A program made the position numbers and the translations under genes. DNA of 64,000 nucleotides from Gnetum montanum (Eukaryota > Streptophyta > Gnetopsida > Gnetales > Gnetaceae), in the NCBI GenBank assembly GCA_015680685.1, contig MNCI01025228.1:455905-519904 (forward strand). The letters are read 5' to 3'. Positions 23,469 through 37,339 of this stretch are shown in pieces; the stretch's first letter is position 1; every line of letters starts with the position of its first letter. Below the pieces are notes generated by a model. It saw nothing but the letters and a program-made list of their open reading frames with translations, did not search any database and had not been told where the DNA came from.

Positions 23469-25781
23469 GATGTGTAGGGATTGGTTTTCGGGATGTACTA
23501 GGTTTCTTTCATCTAATACTAGTTTTCCTTGATCAATCATCTTTTGGATGTCATCCTGCAATGCCAGAGAGTAATCATATTGTGATCACATTGTTGATGA
23601 TAGTTAGAAAATTGATCCAACCTGAAACCCTTAGGAATTGGAGGCTCATTGGGCAAGGCCAAGAAGGGGTTCCTAAGGAGCTCACAGTAGTGCTGGTGTT
23701 TCTTGACTCCCTCTTCTAACATCTGCTTGTGTTGGATGTGCCCCACTACTAGTAGCTTCTTTAGAAATTCTAAAGGCCTGAGGGGAATCATGGTATACTT
23801 TAAGTGATCTTTATGCTCAAAGTTTGGTTTAGGTTATGCAGATGTCTCGGGCATGGGTATGGCAGGTTGCATCACGTGGCCCTACTTGGATGCAAGATTA
23901 GCTGCAGGCTGGCCAGTTTTTTGTTGTTCTTGTTACCATTGTTATTAGGTTTGGGCTTGGCTTCAGTCACCATAGTCACCACTATGGCTGTTGGGGCCTT
24001 ACCCTTGTCCTTCTTTGTGAAGGTGTTTTTGTAAGCAATGTAGACAGAACTTTACTCGTCTTGACCGCATCCTGTATGCTCTTAGTTTAAGCGAAGGCCT
24101 GACTAAGAGTGCGAGGAGTGAGGTAGTAAAGTTTAAACTTGATGAAGTTGTTCACTGTGCTCTTAAAGATGGCTAGCAGGTGGGCCTCCACGATGGGCTC
24201 ACAGATTTCATTAAGGGTTGCGCTCCAACGTTGGATGAACTTTTGGACTGGCTCTAGAGGATCTTGCTTCATGCTCATCAACTAATCCAATGTGATTTCT
24301 GGCCTCAAGTTATACTTGAAGCATGTCATGAACTAGGTTAGAAGCTCCTCTAAGGTTGAAATAGATAAGCATGGAAGCATGTGGTACCAATCTAAAGCTT
24401 TCTCGGCTAGGGACATAGTAAAGACATAGATAATCGTGTGTGGCCATTGTTGCAACAGAAGGGATTTAGACCTAAAGGTAACAAGATGTGCATTGAAATC
24501 TTTCTCCCTAATGTATTTTGTAAAGTGTGGGAGGGACATCCCTATGGACAACATCAGTGCGGGGATGGTAGGGTTGATAGGGTCATCCTGGTAAAAGTCC
24601 ATGACTTGTACTATGTTAGACCCAACAGCCTTGAGGCATTTTATTTCCTCAGTGAGGGTCTGGATGAGCTGGAACACTGGGTCTAGACCCTAGGACAATG
24701 TACACAATTGGGGAACTATTGGGGTAGCTCCCATATGTGGAGGTATCGTTGGGGTGGCCCCCATGGATGGTGCTACCTACATTGTCCACCACCTAGCAAG
24801 TGGTGTTGTTAGGGCAACAACCATGGGTTGGGCTGCAGGATAGACTATTTGTGTGGCCAGCGAGATAGACCATAGCCCCGTGCTAGGTTGTTCTATTTGT
24901 GGGATTTGGTAGGTCTGTTGGCAGATGTGGTGAGACATCTACGATGGTAGCGTAGCAAGGGGAACAAAGAATGGGGTCCACCACGTTGATGGGTCGGGGC
25001 CTGCAGCTAATGGTGGGACAAACGTAAATGCTACAATAGAAGTAGAATCTACATATGGTTGGAAAGCTGATACGGTATGCACATGTGGTAGGGTAGCCAT
25101 GATTAGTGTATGATGTGCTACAGGGAAAGATTGATGAACGATTTGCAAAGGAATAGTGGATGCAAATCAAACAAGTGAAATAGGTGAAAGAGGGTGTTGA
25201 TACGTCGAGGGGTCGACATGGCTACCCATTGCGGATGTGATTGCAGGCTGCAAAAATGTAGGCGTGCTCACAAAGGGAGTGGCAACAGATAATGGGTTGG
25301 TCCAGAAGAACTAGGTAGGAGGGATGGTAATGGGGTTGGTTTGACCTCCCCCGTCAGATTGGGAATCGAGTTCCTCTTGTCCATCCTGGAAGGCATCCTC
25401 ATGATTAGACGTTGTTTCCTATTTCTCCCTAAGTCCAACCAACTAGATTAGCTAGTCTAGAAGCCATTGGTTCATCTATGTCAAAGGGATGGTAGTACTG
25501 GGAGTAGGAATAAATTCCTTCCCGTCACAGTAAGCAAACTGAAAGCTACGTTTGTCTTCAAGTTTGTGCACATCCAGGGGTAGAGTTTCCTACACCTTTG
25601 CACAAATAAAGTTATAGCATTCATGCTAATGGGTCAAGCCCTTAGGTCCTAGATTTTGAATCCTAATGAATCGACATGTTTCCAACATCGGGTTTAGCAG
25701 TTGTTTGGCACCAGTGGTGCATTGAACCATGATGGGAACCTCAACGTTAAAGGTGTTAGCAATGATGCTCGAGGAAGTCAT
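23469..25781 (-). pseudogene. Element C gag, N-terminal part
   Basis: Minus strand, probable ATG at 25,781. The Retrotrans_gag core is at 24,677-24,087: L-P-H-F-T-K-Y, A-L-D-W-Y-H-M-L, M-S-M-K-Q-D-P-L-E-P-V-Q-K-F. Aligns with 18,706-21,074 of B. Ends abruptly at 23,469 against B's target duplication; the missing gag tail is at 3,751-4,943. Several stops. Confidence 0.8.
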
Positions 25782-26232
25782 TGTTAAGCTAAACAGTTTT
25801 GCAAATGGAAAAAAAGGAAAGAAATTGGAAAGCTAAATATTTTTGCAAATGAGAAGAGCAAAGAAATTGGAAAGCAATCAAAAAGGCTTTATGTCTTGCA
25901 ATGTTTCCGAGGAATCGTCAAAGCGACCGATTTGTACCACACAATGCATAAACAACTACACAAGGGTATCATGTTTATGCTAGTACATGATAGGGTACAG
26001 AGTGCATGCAAGACTACCATAAGATAGGCAAGTCAACTAGTGATTGGAGGCTTTATGTCCTATAGGGTTCCCAAGGAACTATCAAGGGAACCGATCTACA
26101 CTGCACAATGCGTAAACAACCACAAATGAGTGTCAAGCTTATGCTAATGCATATCAAGGTGTAGAACGCTTACAAGACTACCATGAAACTCAAAAAAGAA
26201 ACCAAAATGCCCTCCTTCTAGTGCCAGAAAAC
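25782..26232 (-). repeat. Leader and primer-binding site of element C
   Basis: Two ~125-155-bp leader units (starting near 25,891 and 26,046) homologous to those of B. The primer-binding site is 26,210-26,226 (minus), separated from the LTR by a few A/T bases. Confidence 0.65.
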
Positions 26233-27961
26233 TATTGGAACCAACAAATTCAGTAGCTGGAAAACACTGAGAGGTCGTTGGTTGTGACAATCTTAACCCC
26301 AAATCGATGTGAGGGTCATGCTAGATAAATGGAGACAGGGTGCCCTGAACAGTTTGGTTGATTAAACAAGGACTTATTCAGTGTTAATATAACCTTTCGT
26401 AAATAGATAATTTGAAAATGAGTCTTATAGTATAAAATGATAACCTTAAATAAAAAAGAGAGAGAAAATAATGTAAAAACGCTATGATAAGCAAGAGAAC
26501 AAAGTAAATTATAATTAGGAAAATGCATCGCTTCAAGAATGTGACTTCATTCTATCAAGGTGGATACAATTGGTTGCATGGCGCTGAGGGGCGTAGGGAT
26601 CCTAAGAGTAACCAGGATGTTTAGAGTAAGACAGCTATATACTTGAACGCAGATTCGGGAGTCAACAATGCAAAATGCTCTAAGGATAGTAGGAAAGAGC
26701 AAAACAAAATGCCAAACAAGAGTGCCAACTATTTACAATGTCAAACAAGATGTTTACAATGCTCAAGAATAAAATGCTAATTTTTTGCTTGCTTGCTAGC
26801 CAAAGGGCCCGTCCACCGACTAGAAAAAGATCCCCCAAGCGTTGCTCATTGGAGTATTTATAGGGCCAAGGGCATGCAAAAGATGTAGATTGGATGCCAC
26901 GTGTCCTAGGCTCATGTGGACTTCTCTAAGCTACATGTGCAAGTATGACCGTTGGATGTGCATGTCCGTTGGATGAGCCTACCATGCTGTAATTACAAAC
27001 CTTCCATGCTATAATTGTGCCATCGGAGCTTGGAGATGTGTGCCAACGGTGCAATTATGTGAAGTGCATTGATGTGGCATAACTATCTGCTACACCGTTC
27101 TCTGCTTCATAGTGTGGTGTAGCAACTTGCTATGCCATGCTACGCTATGCAGCGTAGCATAGCGTAGCCACCAATTTGAGGCAAAAACTTGCATTGTGTC
27201 TTGCTGCATGTGTTGGAAAGCTTTGAAGCACACTGACTATTTGTTGCATATTTGCTACGCTACGTAGCATAGCATAGTGTAGTAGCTGGCCTTAGTCGCA
27301 AAAATGTTGACGATCTGCGAACTTTGCCATTTGCTCTGTGAATCTTGCGAACTTGTTGATCCTTCCATTTGAAATGCCTTTCATTGTTCCTGCAGAGTTG
27401 CTAAACTGTGCTATGCTACGTAGCGTAGTGTAGCATAGCAATTGACATGGCCTACTTTTTTCTAAGTTTGCTACTTTCTGGTAAAGGAGCCATTGCTGAA
27501 GAACTTGGAGTTGAGTGAAACAACTATTTTCGAAGGCTAGAGGTGCTAACTCAATGCAATTGGAAATCACCAAGTAAGCCAAGACTTTCTATCTTTCTCT
27601 CGCTATGCTATGCTATGTTGCATAGCATGGCATAGTGTAGCGTCTTGTCTTGCAACAATTTATGGTTGATTGTTTGAACAACTATCTCCTAAAGCCTGCT
27701 ATGCTATATAGCATGGTGCAGCGTAGCAAACTCCTTAACTTAGAAAACCTACCAAACTATTTTATGCATTTTGAGCACCGTTGACAACTCTCTACATCAT
27801 TTTTGAGTAGGCTGTCGGCTAGATGAATTACCTAGCTAGAAAATTTTCCAAACTGCACAGCCTAAACTCGAAACATCTACTTCTTACTGAAGTGACATGA
27901 CGTTGCCTGAATTGCAACAACCTGATGAAGCAAGGATGCCCTGAAAATTTAGAGTGTTTCA
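26233..27961 (-). repeat. 5' LTR of element C
   Basis: Begins TGAAACACTC at 27,961 (minus) and ends near 26,233. TATAAATA at 26,862-26,855. GCTACGTAGC words at 27,120-27,170, 27,250-27,290, 27,405-27,445 and 27,600-27,735. Its right edge abuts gag of element D, so C appears to be inserted in D; the left edge of C lies outside the window. Confidence 0.8.
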
Positions 27962-28303
27962 CCAGTTGCATAAGTTGGTTCAAAAGCCACTGGAACATTC
28001 AGTAAGTGGTATAATGGCATCAGGAGTAGGAAGGAACTTCCTTTCATTCTAGTGGATGATTTCAAAATTACATTTTTTCTCGAATTCATGATGGTCCAAC
28101 GGTAGGCCCACTTGGATCTTCACATATAAGAAGTTGTATCACTCCTCATCATGAGCTATGTGTTCAGGAGATTGATGTTGCAGTCGAAGAGACTGCTATG
28201 GTAGTTACACTTGACTAAGTGGTCACTCGAGATTCACCACATGTTGCAAGGGATGAGCTATCTTGGAGCTCAGGGTTGTAGCTGAGGTGCTAGGTGGCTT
28301 CAT
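27962..28303 (-). pseudogene. Element D gag start (fragment)
   Basis: Minus strand, ATG at 28,303 (M-K-P-P-S-T-S). Aligns with the first ~320 bases of B gag (20,750-21,074). Cut at 27,961 by the LTR of C. The remainder would lie beyond the left edge of the window. Confidence 0.65.
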
Positions 28304-28795
28304 TTTTATTGTGTTAATAAGGACATGAGAAGAAAATAAACTTGTGAGAAATGATGAAATACAATAAATTTTAAACTAAAATGCTTAAATAGCTAAACTG
28401 TGCAAAAAACAGGCTAAAATGACAAAGCTTGAAAATGCTGAAAAAATAGTGGTTTGTGCTACTATGCTCATTACACTAGGTGGGACTATCATGATGGCAG
28501 AGTTGTTATGCTACATATGTCATGCTACATGGAGCATAGGAAGTTTAATGTAGTACAAAGTTTTGGGCTTTTTATCCTACAGGGTTCTAGTGGAACCTTC
28601 AATGGGGACCAATCTACACTGACCAAAATGTAGACCACTCCTACGCTGGCCTAAGAGCTAGCTACTGCCGTAGTAGGTCCATAAGGACGTTACATATATG
28701 CTAGCTTATTTCTAGTGATGGAAGTATAGAAAGCATACAGGACTACCTATAGCACATAGAATGGAGGTTCAAGCCCTCCTTCTAGCACCAAAAAC
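28304..28795 (-). repeat. Leader and primer-binding site of element D
   Basis: One diverged leader repeat unit (about 28,565-28,760). Primer-binding site at 28,774-28,790, minus strand TGGTGCTAGAAGGAGGG, the clearest copy in this family. Confidence 0.6.
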
Positions 28796-30882
28796 TATAG
28801 CATCTAAAAATTTCTGTGGCTGGAACATCGAGAGGTCATCAGGTGTATAACTTAACCCCGAGTCCATAGGAGGGTCGTGTTGGAGAGAATGGAAATGGGG
28901 CACCATAAATGGTCTTGTTGATCAGACAGGGACTTAGGTGGTGTCTAATAACCATTTGTGAATCGTGTTTTTAAAGCATCACATGTGGGAGTCAGAACAA
29001 GAAGAAGCTAACATGCATAACCATGGAAGTATATCAATGTGAGTATGTTAATGCATATTAACCATAGAAGTGAACAAGTACACTAAAAAACTAAAACATG
29101 TGCTATAGGAAAATGGAATGGGAGTTTAGGTGAGAAAATAGACCATCCCAAGATTAGGGGAGTGTGAATTTTGATTAAATGATGTGTACAACTAGTGCAT
29201 AGTATTAGATGGGCACAACAGGGTTGTGAAGTGGTATGGTCACAGTCCCTAGGGCACTATGGATGTGGTGTTGATAGATGCAAAGAAGCTGAAGCTTGTT
29301 GGGCTGATGGTTGCTACATTGTGCGGGTGCAAGGTGTAGGTGTCATGCTTGAGTGAGGGAGTGGAATAGATCTTTTGAGTGCTCTAATGCTAAGATTTGC
29401 TGCTCATCAACCTACTGCTTGCTAATCTTTTGTCAAAGCTAACTGCACCAGCCAACTACTAAAAGCCAACCCTTAAAATGCTTATTACTAGGGTATATAT
29501 AGAGCCAATGCTGATAATAATTGTGGATTGAATACCACGTGTCCTAGGTTCCACATAGCACAAATGTGAATCTGTCATGCTGATGTGCTATGCTCAAAGT
29601 GTTACAATCAATGATACTACACTCTACAGGATAGAAATAGGGACTGAAAACCTACCAAACTGTGACCATATTGCCCAAACCACATGTGCCAAATTCTGAA
29701 GAATTGCCATGTACCTATAAAAAATTCTCAAAATAAATGCAACTTGGAGCCTATCCTCTAGGACTACGTCTTCCCTCCTCTTCGGAGTAGGGTCAAGCAT
29801 AGGGACAACTTTGGGGGATCAATAGGGGGTACAAAAATAAAGAAAACCACTGATCTTGGCTGTTGGAGAGATGCTAGAGCTAAGATGAAGGTTGATGTTA
29901 AGTTCTGGAGACTTTTGGAAGCATTCGGAGGCTTTTTCCAAGTGTTATGCTATTTATGCTACCTAGTGTAACAAACTGTAGCATGAACACTTAAAAACGT
30001 TTGTGGTTCTAGCTTGCTACACTATCTACGCTACATAGCATAGCAAAGCATAGCACTCATTTTTCAAAGAATTTTCCCAAAATTGAAAATTCCACTCTGG
30101 GATGTGGGAAGGTAGGCAACTTCAGCAACCAGCAACTACATCTTCCATGTCAGAATAGCCTAATACCTCCTAATTTCATACTTGGAACATTTTTGATCCT
30201 GAAACCTCTGCTATGTTGTAGACATTGTGCAACGTAGTAGGGCATAACACCAAAATTTGGGTGAACTTTGATAGAATTTGCAATGTTTTCCATGACATGC
30301 TAATCATACTCTGAGGATGAAGTAGGATAGGTAGCCTTGGAAGTTGAAAAACTGCCAAACACACCTTCCATATTCAATCCAACACTTAAGAAAATTTTAG
30401 TCTTGCATGGCTTGCTATGCTATCTATGCTGTGTAGTGTAGTAAAGCATAATGGGTCCAAAGATAGAAAATTTGTTAAACTATTTAGTCCATCTTGAGCA
30501 TTTTTGACACCTCCTAGCCTAACACTTGGGTGGACAAGCAACTGGGACATGTGTCAAGCTAGGCAAACTGAAGAGTGTAGCAAGCTTAACATCCCAGTAG
30601 ATGGAAAATTTGCCAAACTATTTAGTCCACCTTGAGTGCCCTTTGGACTGCTTCTAACTTGAAATTTGTGCAAACTGGCCTTGGAAACATGTGCTATGCT
30701 AGCTATACTGATGAGCGTAGTAGGTAGACTTAGGAAAAATTTTTCAAACATTAGGACTTCTAGGGTGCTACACTGTCTATGCTGCACAACATAACACTAG
30801 ACTTAGGAAAATTTTGCCCAAGTTTTGTCACTTAAAAAAATTTTCTATTGTGTTGCAGGAGCCTGAAATTAGTGGTGTTTCA
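28796..30882 (-). repeat. 5' LTR of element D
   Basis: Begins TGAAACACCAC at 30,882 (minus), ends near 28,796; 2,087 bp, longer and more diverged than the LTRs of B and C. A TATATATA box at 29,501-29,494. Scattered GCTACGTAG/GTAGCATAG words at 30,008-30,050, 30,415-30,455 and 30,700-30,790. Confidence 0.7.
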
Positions 30883-31224
30883 GCCATGAGAAGAAGTAGA
30901 GGCCTTTGATGAAGCTCTTGAAATTGTTATATGAGGAACAAGCTTTCCTCTCATTAAAATCCTTGGGTAATGGATTTCAACACTCTCATAGCTAGATTTT
31001 CCTTCCTCATGATTCCCTCCACATGGCTATAAAATGTCTTCATCACCATCAAAACATGAATGCTCATCATCTCTGCATATTAGATTATGGTTGGGACATG
31101 CATTTTTGTCTACCTTTATGCTAATTTCATCTAACTATGAAACCATTAGTTGGAAGGTAGAGTTCATGCTTTCCATGTATCTATTCAAGGCTTGCATCTA
31201 TTTCTTCTTAGATGTCATCTAAAC
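30883..31224 (-). pseudogene. Element G gag start (fragment of another Ty3 element)
   Basis: Minus strand from about 31,224: M-T-S-K-K-K, M-Q-A-L-N-R-Y-M-E-S-M, S-T-F-Q-L-M-V-S, L-D-E-I-S-I-K-V, the usual N-terminal helix of plant Ty3 gag. Broken by TAG stops and cut at 30,883 by the LTR of D. Confidence 0.5.
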
Positions 31225-31267
31225 TTAACAAAATCAACAACCAAGTCCAATTCATAATCAACCTAAA

Positions 31268-31279
31268 GCTTTGAAACCA
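31268..31279 (-). promoter_or_regulatory. Primer-binding site of element G (initiator-Met type)
   Basis: Minus strand TGGTTTCAAAGC matches the common TGGTATCAGAGC at 10 of 12 bases. Lies just before the gag start and just inside the LTR end. Confidence 0.5.
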
Positions 31280-31280
31280 A

Positions 31281-32224
31281 TAATAAGCTAGAACATGTTT
31301 ACTCTAATGTAAAATCATCTTTAATCCCAATAAATCTAGATATTATAAAATGACAAATAATATGCTAGAAAACAAGAAAACTAGCTATCTTTAATTACTA
31401 AAAGAGAATATTATAATAGAATTTCACAACTCCAAAATATCCAATAATCCCTTACAAATACTCAAGCGATGTTGTAGAGAATGAGGCTTTATAACCACAC
31501 AATGGTTATTCTTAATGTAAGACATAACTAATAGAGAATCTCTCCCACAATCCAAGACTGAGATCTTAACTAACAAGCAAGCCCAAGAACACACAAGCCA
31601 GTCAACTACATAATTGACCTTGGAGTTGCAACCACATATGCATTCACTCAATGTGCTCTATCATACTCTTGCTCAAGCTCATCACATGAACACCTCTCAT
31701 GTTATGGTCATACAAGCATGGAACACACCAATATTTGTTAGCAAAGAGAAGACAAGATACTTATAAATCTTTTTCCAACTTAACTTAACAATCTTTAGTT
31801 GTTTCCCATCTTTTTCCATCTTCTCCCAACTACTTTCTAAATTGGAACAACAATTTGGAAAGCTTCCCTACTCATTTGGGTTATATCTGACTTACCCAAG
31901 ACATCTTGCTATTAAACCAAACTTGTAGGTGAGACATATAATTCTAGCCTAAGATGTCTTTACTATTTTTGATTTGTTGGGACATCTCACTAATCTGTGA
32001 GACATCTCATACAGATCTAAAACATCTCATCAAAACTAGATCATTTCATTTGAGACTTCCCTTGCATAGTCAAGAAATCTCTAGAATCTTCTAGACATCT
32101 TTTCTAAGAGCCCAAATCTCAGGAAAGACATTTCATGACCTCCAAGACAACCATACAAAATCCCAAAACCTACAAAACCATATGTAGGAAAGAGAACAAG
32201 GGAATTGGAAGAGATGTCCCTACA
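31281..32224 (-). repeat. Putative 5' LTR of element G
   Basis: Candidate LTR from TGTAGGGACATCTC (minus, at 32,224) to the primer-binding site. A TATA-like TTATAAGT lies at 31,766-31,759. No second copy exists in the window, so the right boundary is inferred from the TG start and a plausible length only. Confidence 0.45.
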
Positions 32225-32839
32225 CTAAAGTATTTCGCATTTATTCCTATTGTTATTATTATTTGTAATGCTATTGATATTGCTTATGTCTAGAATAAAT
32301 TAAAAAAATGAAATATTTTTTATTGGATGCTATTTTATGTGGGATACAAAGTAAAAAAAGGATTAATAAGGCATCTTCAAGTACACATATATTTTTTTTG
32401 TCTATAATTGCATTGTTGTCTTACATCTCCTTGATAATATTGTGATGTTTATTTTTTTCATTGGTTTGGTTGCTTGCCTCACATTTTCTCTATAGTATTT
32501 TGATCTTATTTATATATCTATTTTGTAATTTTGATTGTTTAAATTAATAGTAAAAGGATGAACTAGTCCATCTATGGAAAAATGAGTTAAAAAAAATGAA
32601 AAATAGGTAATCCATGGGCATGCATTTCAAGAGGATTTTCCTGCATCCATGAAATTTCAAGAAACTCATTTCATTGCATGGCACTTTCTTTATTCATAGT
32701 AGGTTCTGTGAATATTATATTTTTCCTACATGTAGACAATTGTATATCTTCTTGAAGTTTCACTTTTACATATATTTAAGTATGTGTTTGTTTATATCTT
32801 TTGGAATGAAGATAATTTGAGAAATTTCCTAGATAGCTA
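32225..32839. other. AT-rich non-coding stretch
   Basis: Homopolymer-rich AT sequence. No gene, RNA or element end recognised. Confidence 0.4.
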
Positions 32840-33770
32840 ACCTTTAACCTATCATTGATAAAAAAGTTTCAAGTGGCATGCATGCTCTATTTTCTCTAAG
32901 AAAAAATTACAATAAGAAACAAATTTTGGCATGGGAGATTAGAAGAAAACTTTTTCACAATCATGTCCAACTTGTATTATTATATAAGTTTGTTGTATGG
33001 GAATCTTCTCTTTCTATACATAATTGGAAAAACTTAGTGAATGTTTGAAAACATTTTCCTATATATGAATTTCATGTGAAAATGTAGACTTCTTATGATA
33101 TCCTACTTTTAGAAGTAGGTTTACTTCCTCTTGAACTTGAAGCCCTTTGTCAATTTATTACTTATACTCAAAAGTTAATTCATATGGAGGAAGTCAATTA
33201 TGCTAAGGAGATAATGAATGCTACAAAAGAAAATGGATGGTTGCATCAAGGAAAATTATGACTTTAGTCATGGAACATTGTAAGAGAGGATATTTCTTTA
33301 ATCAAAGGATCTTCTAGAATGATATAACAGATAAAGTCTTGGCTAAAGTTTGGTTGATAATGTGAAGAAAAAAGTGTTTTTATTTACATTCCATTAGAGG
33401 AGGTTTGTTATCTAGTACTTAAAAGTATCTATTCTCTGCTATTCTTATTCATTTAAAGGAGTTACTAGAGCAAGAATGAGATCTCAACATCTCTTTGTTT
33501 AGATAGGTCATTGGATCAATTTGCCAAGAGAAGAGCATATTTGCAACCTGTGCAAACAAAAGTATAAAATATGAAGAACATACCTTTTTATTTTTCCCAT
33601 CTTTGGTTCACATTCAAATGAATTATACTATTAATTGTAATCTACTAATTGTTTTCTTTCAAATTGATCCTATCTACTTAGGATATTACATCAATGATGT
33701 TTTAATTTTCTTCAAAAATATGTTGAGGCTTTGTAACTATTCAATAAATCCTTTGTGATTTCCTAGTTGT
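32840..33770 (+). pseudogene. LINE remnant, C-terminal zinc-binding end of ORF2
   Basis: Near 33,470-33,590 the + strand reads R-M-R-S-Q-H, then I-G-H-W-I-N-L-P-R-E-E-H-I-C-N-L-C-K-Q-K, then Y-E-E-H-T-F-L-F-F. This fits the zinc-binding end of plant LINE reverse transcriptases (a W-x-x-P-R-E-x-R-x-C-x-x-C pattern followed by E-H-x-x-L). Upstream sequence (32,840-33,460) has weak fragments compatible with the RT C-terminus but is riddled with stops. No poly(A) tail or target duplication found. Confidence 0.4.
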
Positions 33771-36700
33771 AATAAAAATTTTAAATTTCCAGTTTCTAGA
33801 TTCTAGTTTATCTAACAAAAAAACTAAGCCACCAGTTCTATACTGGTTAGATCACAACCACTATCATTGACTATTTAGTGTAGTATTAGTCATGATACTA
33901 AGTTTTCTATTACCCAACATTTCTTGTCATAAATTATAAAACTACATTGTAGTCAAGATGAGAAGTTTTTAAAATTGCGTCATAAAATTGCTTGAATTTT
34001 TTAATGTTGATTTTAGTGGAATTTACTATTTGTATTGATTTTATATGATATTATAATGCATTATGATGCAGCTCTACATGATATGTTGGGGAGCCATTTT
34101 GTGGGAGCACCATATGCCTTGGGCATCCATAGTTTTATCACTTTCACCATACTATACACCTTGTACATAGTTTGACACACATTCAAGATATTAGTTTGTT
34201 ATGAGATGTATCTTATTGTAGTTGCACTATATGTTTGGATAGTCATACTTTACCACAACTTTTACACACATTGAAAAGAGAATTTGGTTTGGTTATGTAA
34301 TTATGAATTGGCTTAACCTTTTAAAATATAAGGTAATTACATGTCAACAAAAAAAAAATCTCACTCTTTAAAGATATGTACTCTAAATATTATCAATATT
34401 ATAAGGAAACATGTCTTACTAAGGAGACATATCTTATTTTCATGTAAGTATTGATGTCTATTTTGATTTATTTCATTATTTTTTTTTGGGTTTAAAAAAT
34501 ATCTTCTAGGTTGTGGTTTATCATGAGACAACATGTGTTTTTGAATTAATTTTGAAATTCTTACTTCTCTATTTCTTCTTATTATCATTTAATAAATAGA
34601 ATAGCAACAAGAAACTACTTCAATAAATCTTCAATTACAAGTGATTTTAAAGCTCTAGCATTTGTTAAATTAAGTTTTTAAACAAGTTCTATATAGGTGC
34701 TTCTATTATCATTTTAAAAAATTAACATGTGAAGCAAAATCTCAATTTGGGTATCCTAGTAATATGCTTACATGCATTATGATGGAATGGGAATGGTCAA
34801 TCTCAATATACTAGGATGCAATTAAAATGGTTAATCTTAATCTAGTTCCATTGGTAGTATTCTTCAAAAGTGCATGCAATTGTCATAATTTTTCCTAACC
34901 TTCGTTCCAAATTTAAAACTTTTGATAATGGAAACATTACACTAAGTTATTTAAATTTTCCACTTCTTTTGCATAAGAAGTATTTACATTTTGTTTGCAA
35001 AGTCCATTGTGGATATCAAAATGTCACCCCACACAGTTTGATTTCTACTTGTGCAGTGATGTTGTGAAGAGGGTTGGATATCTTTAGACCTTTTATAATA
35101 TCAAATATTCTTTTGCTCTTTCAAATTTGATTTTGCTTACTAATTTGAATCATATTTTATTTTGGGAACAAACAAGTAAAAATACTATAACATTATCAAG
35201 GATGACAATGGCTTCAAAGTGGATGAGATTTAAATGTTGACCAAGGAACTTTACTTTACATAAGTGTTCTAAGGTATTGTAGCTTTACTTGTTCTTTTCA
35301 ATGTTTTTTATTCATTTTAGACTATGTAGTTCTATCTCTAATAATGTGGCATTTTGGGTAGTATGTTGAGTGTACTCAATCTATGTCTATTTAAGCAGGT
35401 ATGTAGATAATTGCTTAAGGGCCTTTAATTTTTTATTAAATTTTTTATAACATAATTTAAAAAGTTGTCATTACCTTGTTTTTTTTTAAATTTTAAATTT
35501 TTATTTATGTGTTCTATAGTACCTAAATGTTTGTATGTATTTTTGGTTATGAATACAGCAAGGATTTGGGTATACTCTAAGAGTTAGTTTGATAGTGAAT
35601 TTGTACAATGTAATGTATTATATTTAATATTTTAAAAAGCATCTTGGTAGACACTTTTCATACTTTGATTGAAAGATTTTATCTAGATTTATAATTTGAA
35701 TGTTGTGGCTCTTTTAATACTTTATATTGATTTCAATTTTAATTGGAAGTTCTACTCATTACTCTCTTTTAACTCAACACATTGATTTTTAGAATGTTGA
35801 CTTTGTTTTAGAAGGCTATGGTGTTGTACAGTATTTGAAAGTTGCAGTAACACTAGCTTTAAGTTCTTGTAACTGACATTCCTTTAGAGTGTATATACTT
35901 TTGATAGTCTTTATTACTAGAAGAAGTTAATATATGTATATATTATAACATTTCTTTGAATGTTATTTTTTTTGAAGTGCAATGTGCTCTATTTTTTCTC
36001 AAATGTATCATTTCAACAATGCTATCACTTACATTTTTTTCTTTTAATTGCAGTTTAATGAGTGATATAATGTAAAAATATTAAATGTTGTTATTATTCA
36101 CATGTTTTGTTAAAAAGGAAAATGCATAGAGACTGGAAATATGGAGATAGAGTGGAAGTGAGAGATAGGTTCTTTTGACTATTATCTCAGAAATAACAAT
36201 TTCAATTCCAATTCCCTCTTGTAAAATGCATGGAGCTTGGACTATTAAAATATTTTAACTATATACATCTTCATATATATATCTCCACATACCCAAAACA
36301 ATGATAAAGCTAAAATTTAAAATTAAGTTTAGAAACATTGAAAATAATAAAGTAATCCAAACATAATGTTATAAGTATTAATAATTACACATACATTTAA
36401 TAAAAATACTTAAATCATTTTTAACTAATAGTTAATGTCAAAGTTACTAAAATTTGAAACTAAAATTATTTACAAAAAATCCAACCATCACAATGTAAAT
36501 AAGGATTTCTTCTTTATCCTATGAAAATTGAAGCTAGAAGAACTAGCCCTAGAGTAACAACTACTTGCCTATGTTTAGCTAATGGAAGAAAATATAATGT
36601 TCTCTCTTAAGTTCTACAATTGCAAAACATCTATCACCTTGCTCTACAGACCAAACTAATAAATAACATAAACAAACAATAATTAAAAATATCACATACA

Positions 36701-37339
36701 TAAGTTAACTATCTTCTTAATATTTTTTCAAATAAAAAAAAGATACTTACAATATGATTTTATTATCAAAATCCTAATACATATACAACTTTACTATAAA
36801 GTACATGTTTAAATTGTACATGAATAAATCAAATAAACAACACAACATGGACAAATAAATTAAATATCTTATATGCTTCTGTTTTAAAAAAATAAAATGA
36901 TACATGTGTAAAATGATTTGAAAAAGGAATGAAATGATACATTTGTTGATAAAATATACTAATCAAGTATAAAAATCACTTAAATTACAAAAAAAAGCTT
37001 ATATTATCAAGTGAAAGAATCCTTAAAAACATCTAAATTAGTGTCTATGATGTAAAATAATATTTTTTTTGAGAATATAGTACTGTAAATTTTCACTAAA
37101 ACATAGAAGATAGTTACTTAATAAATAAGATCTAAGCTCCTGTGAGATCCTTTCAGAAAAATGACATGCATTAATAAAGATAAACAAAATTATTGTGTAA
37201 CAAATATAACAATTTACAAAAGTGACTCTGGCTTATTTTGCTTAAGCTTATTATTAAAATAAAGAAAACAAAGGAAATGGATAAGAATGAGGAGCATTTA
37301 ATCTTTTTTTATTAAGGATGATCAAGTGCATAAAAGGCT
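33771..37339. other. AT-rich unassigned region
   Basis: About 3.6 kb of AT-rich sequence with no open frame over 75 codons showing family resemblance on either strand. Probably very old repeat sequence. No tRNA, rRNA, MITE ends or tandem repeat recognised by eye. Confidence 0.4.

Noticed and set aside
31424-31651. Minus-strand 75-codon frame as a LINE RNase H piece
   Set aside because: Lies within the putative LTR of element G and the likeness (a lone G-R-D-S-L-L-V) is too weak.
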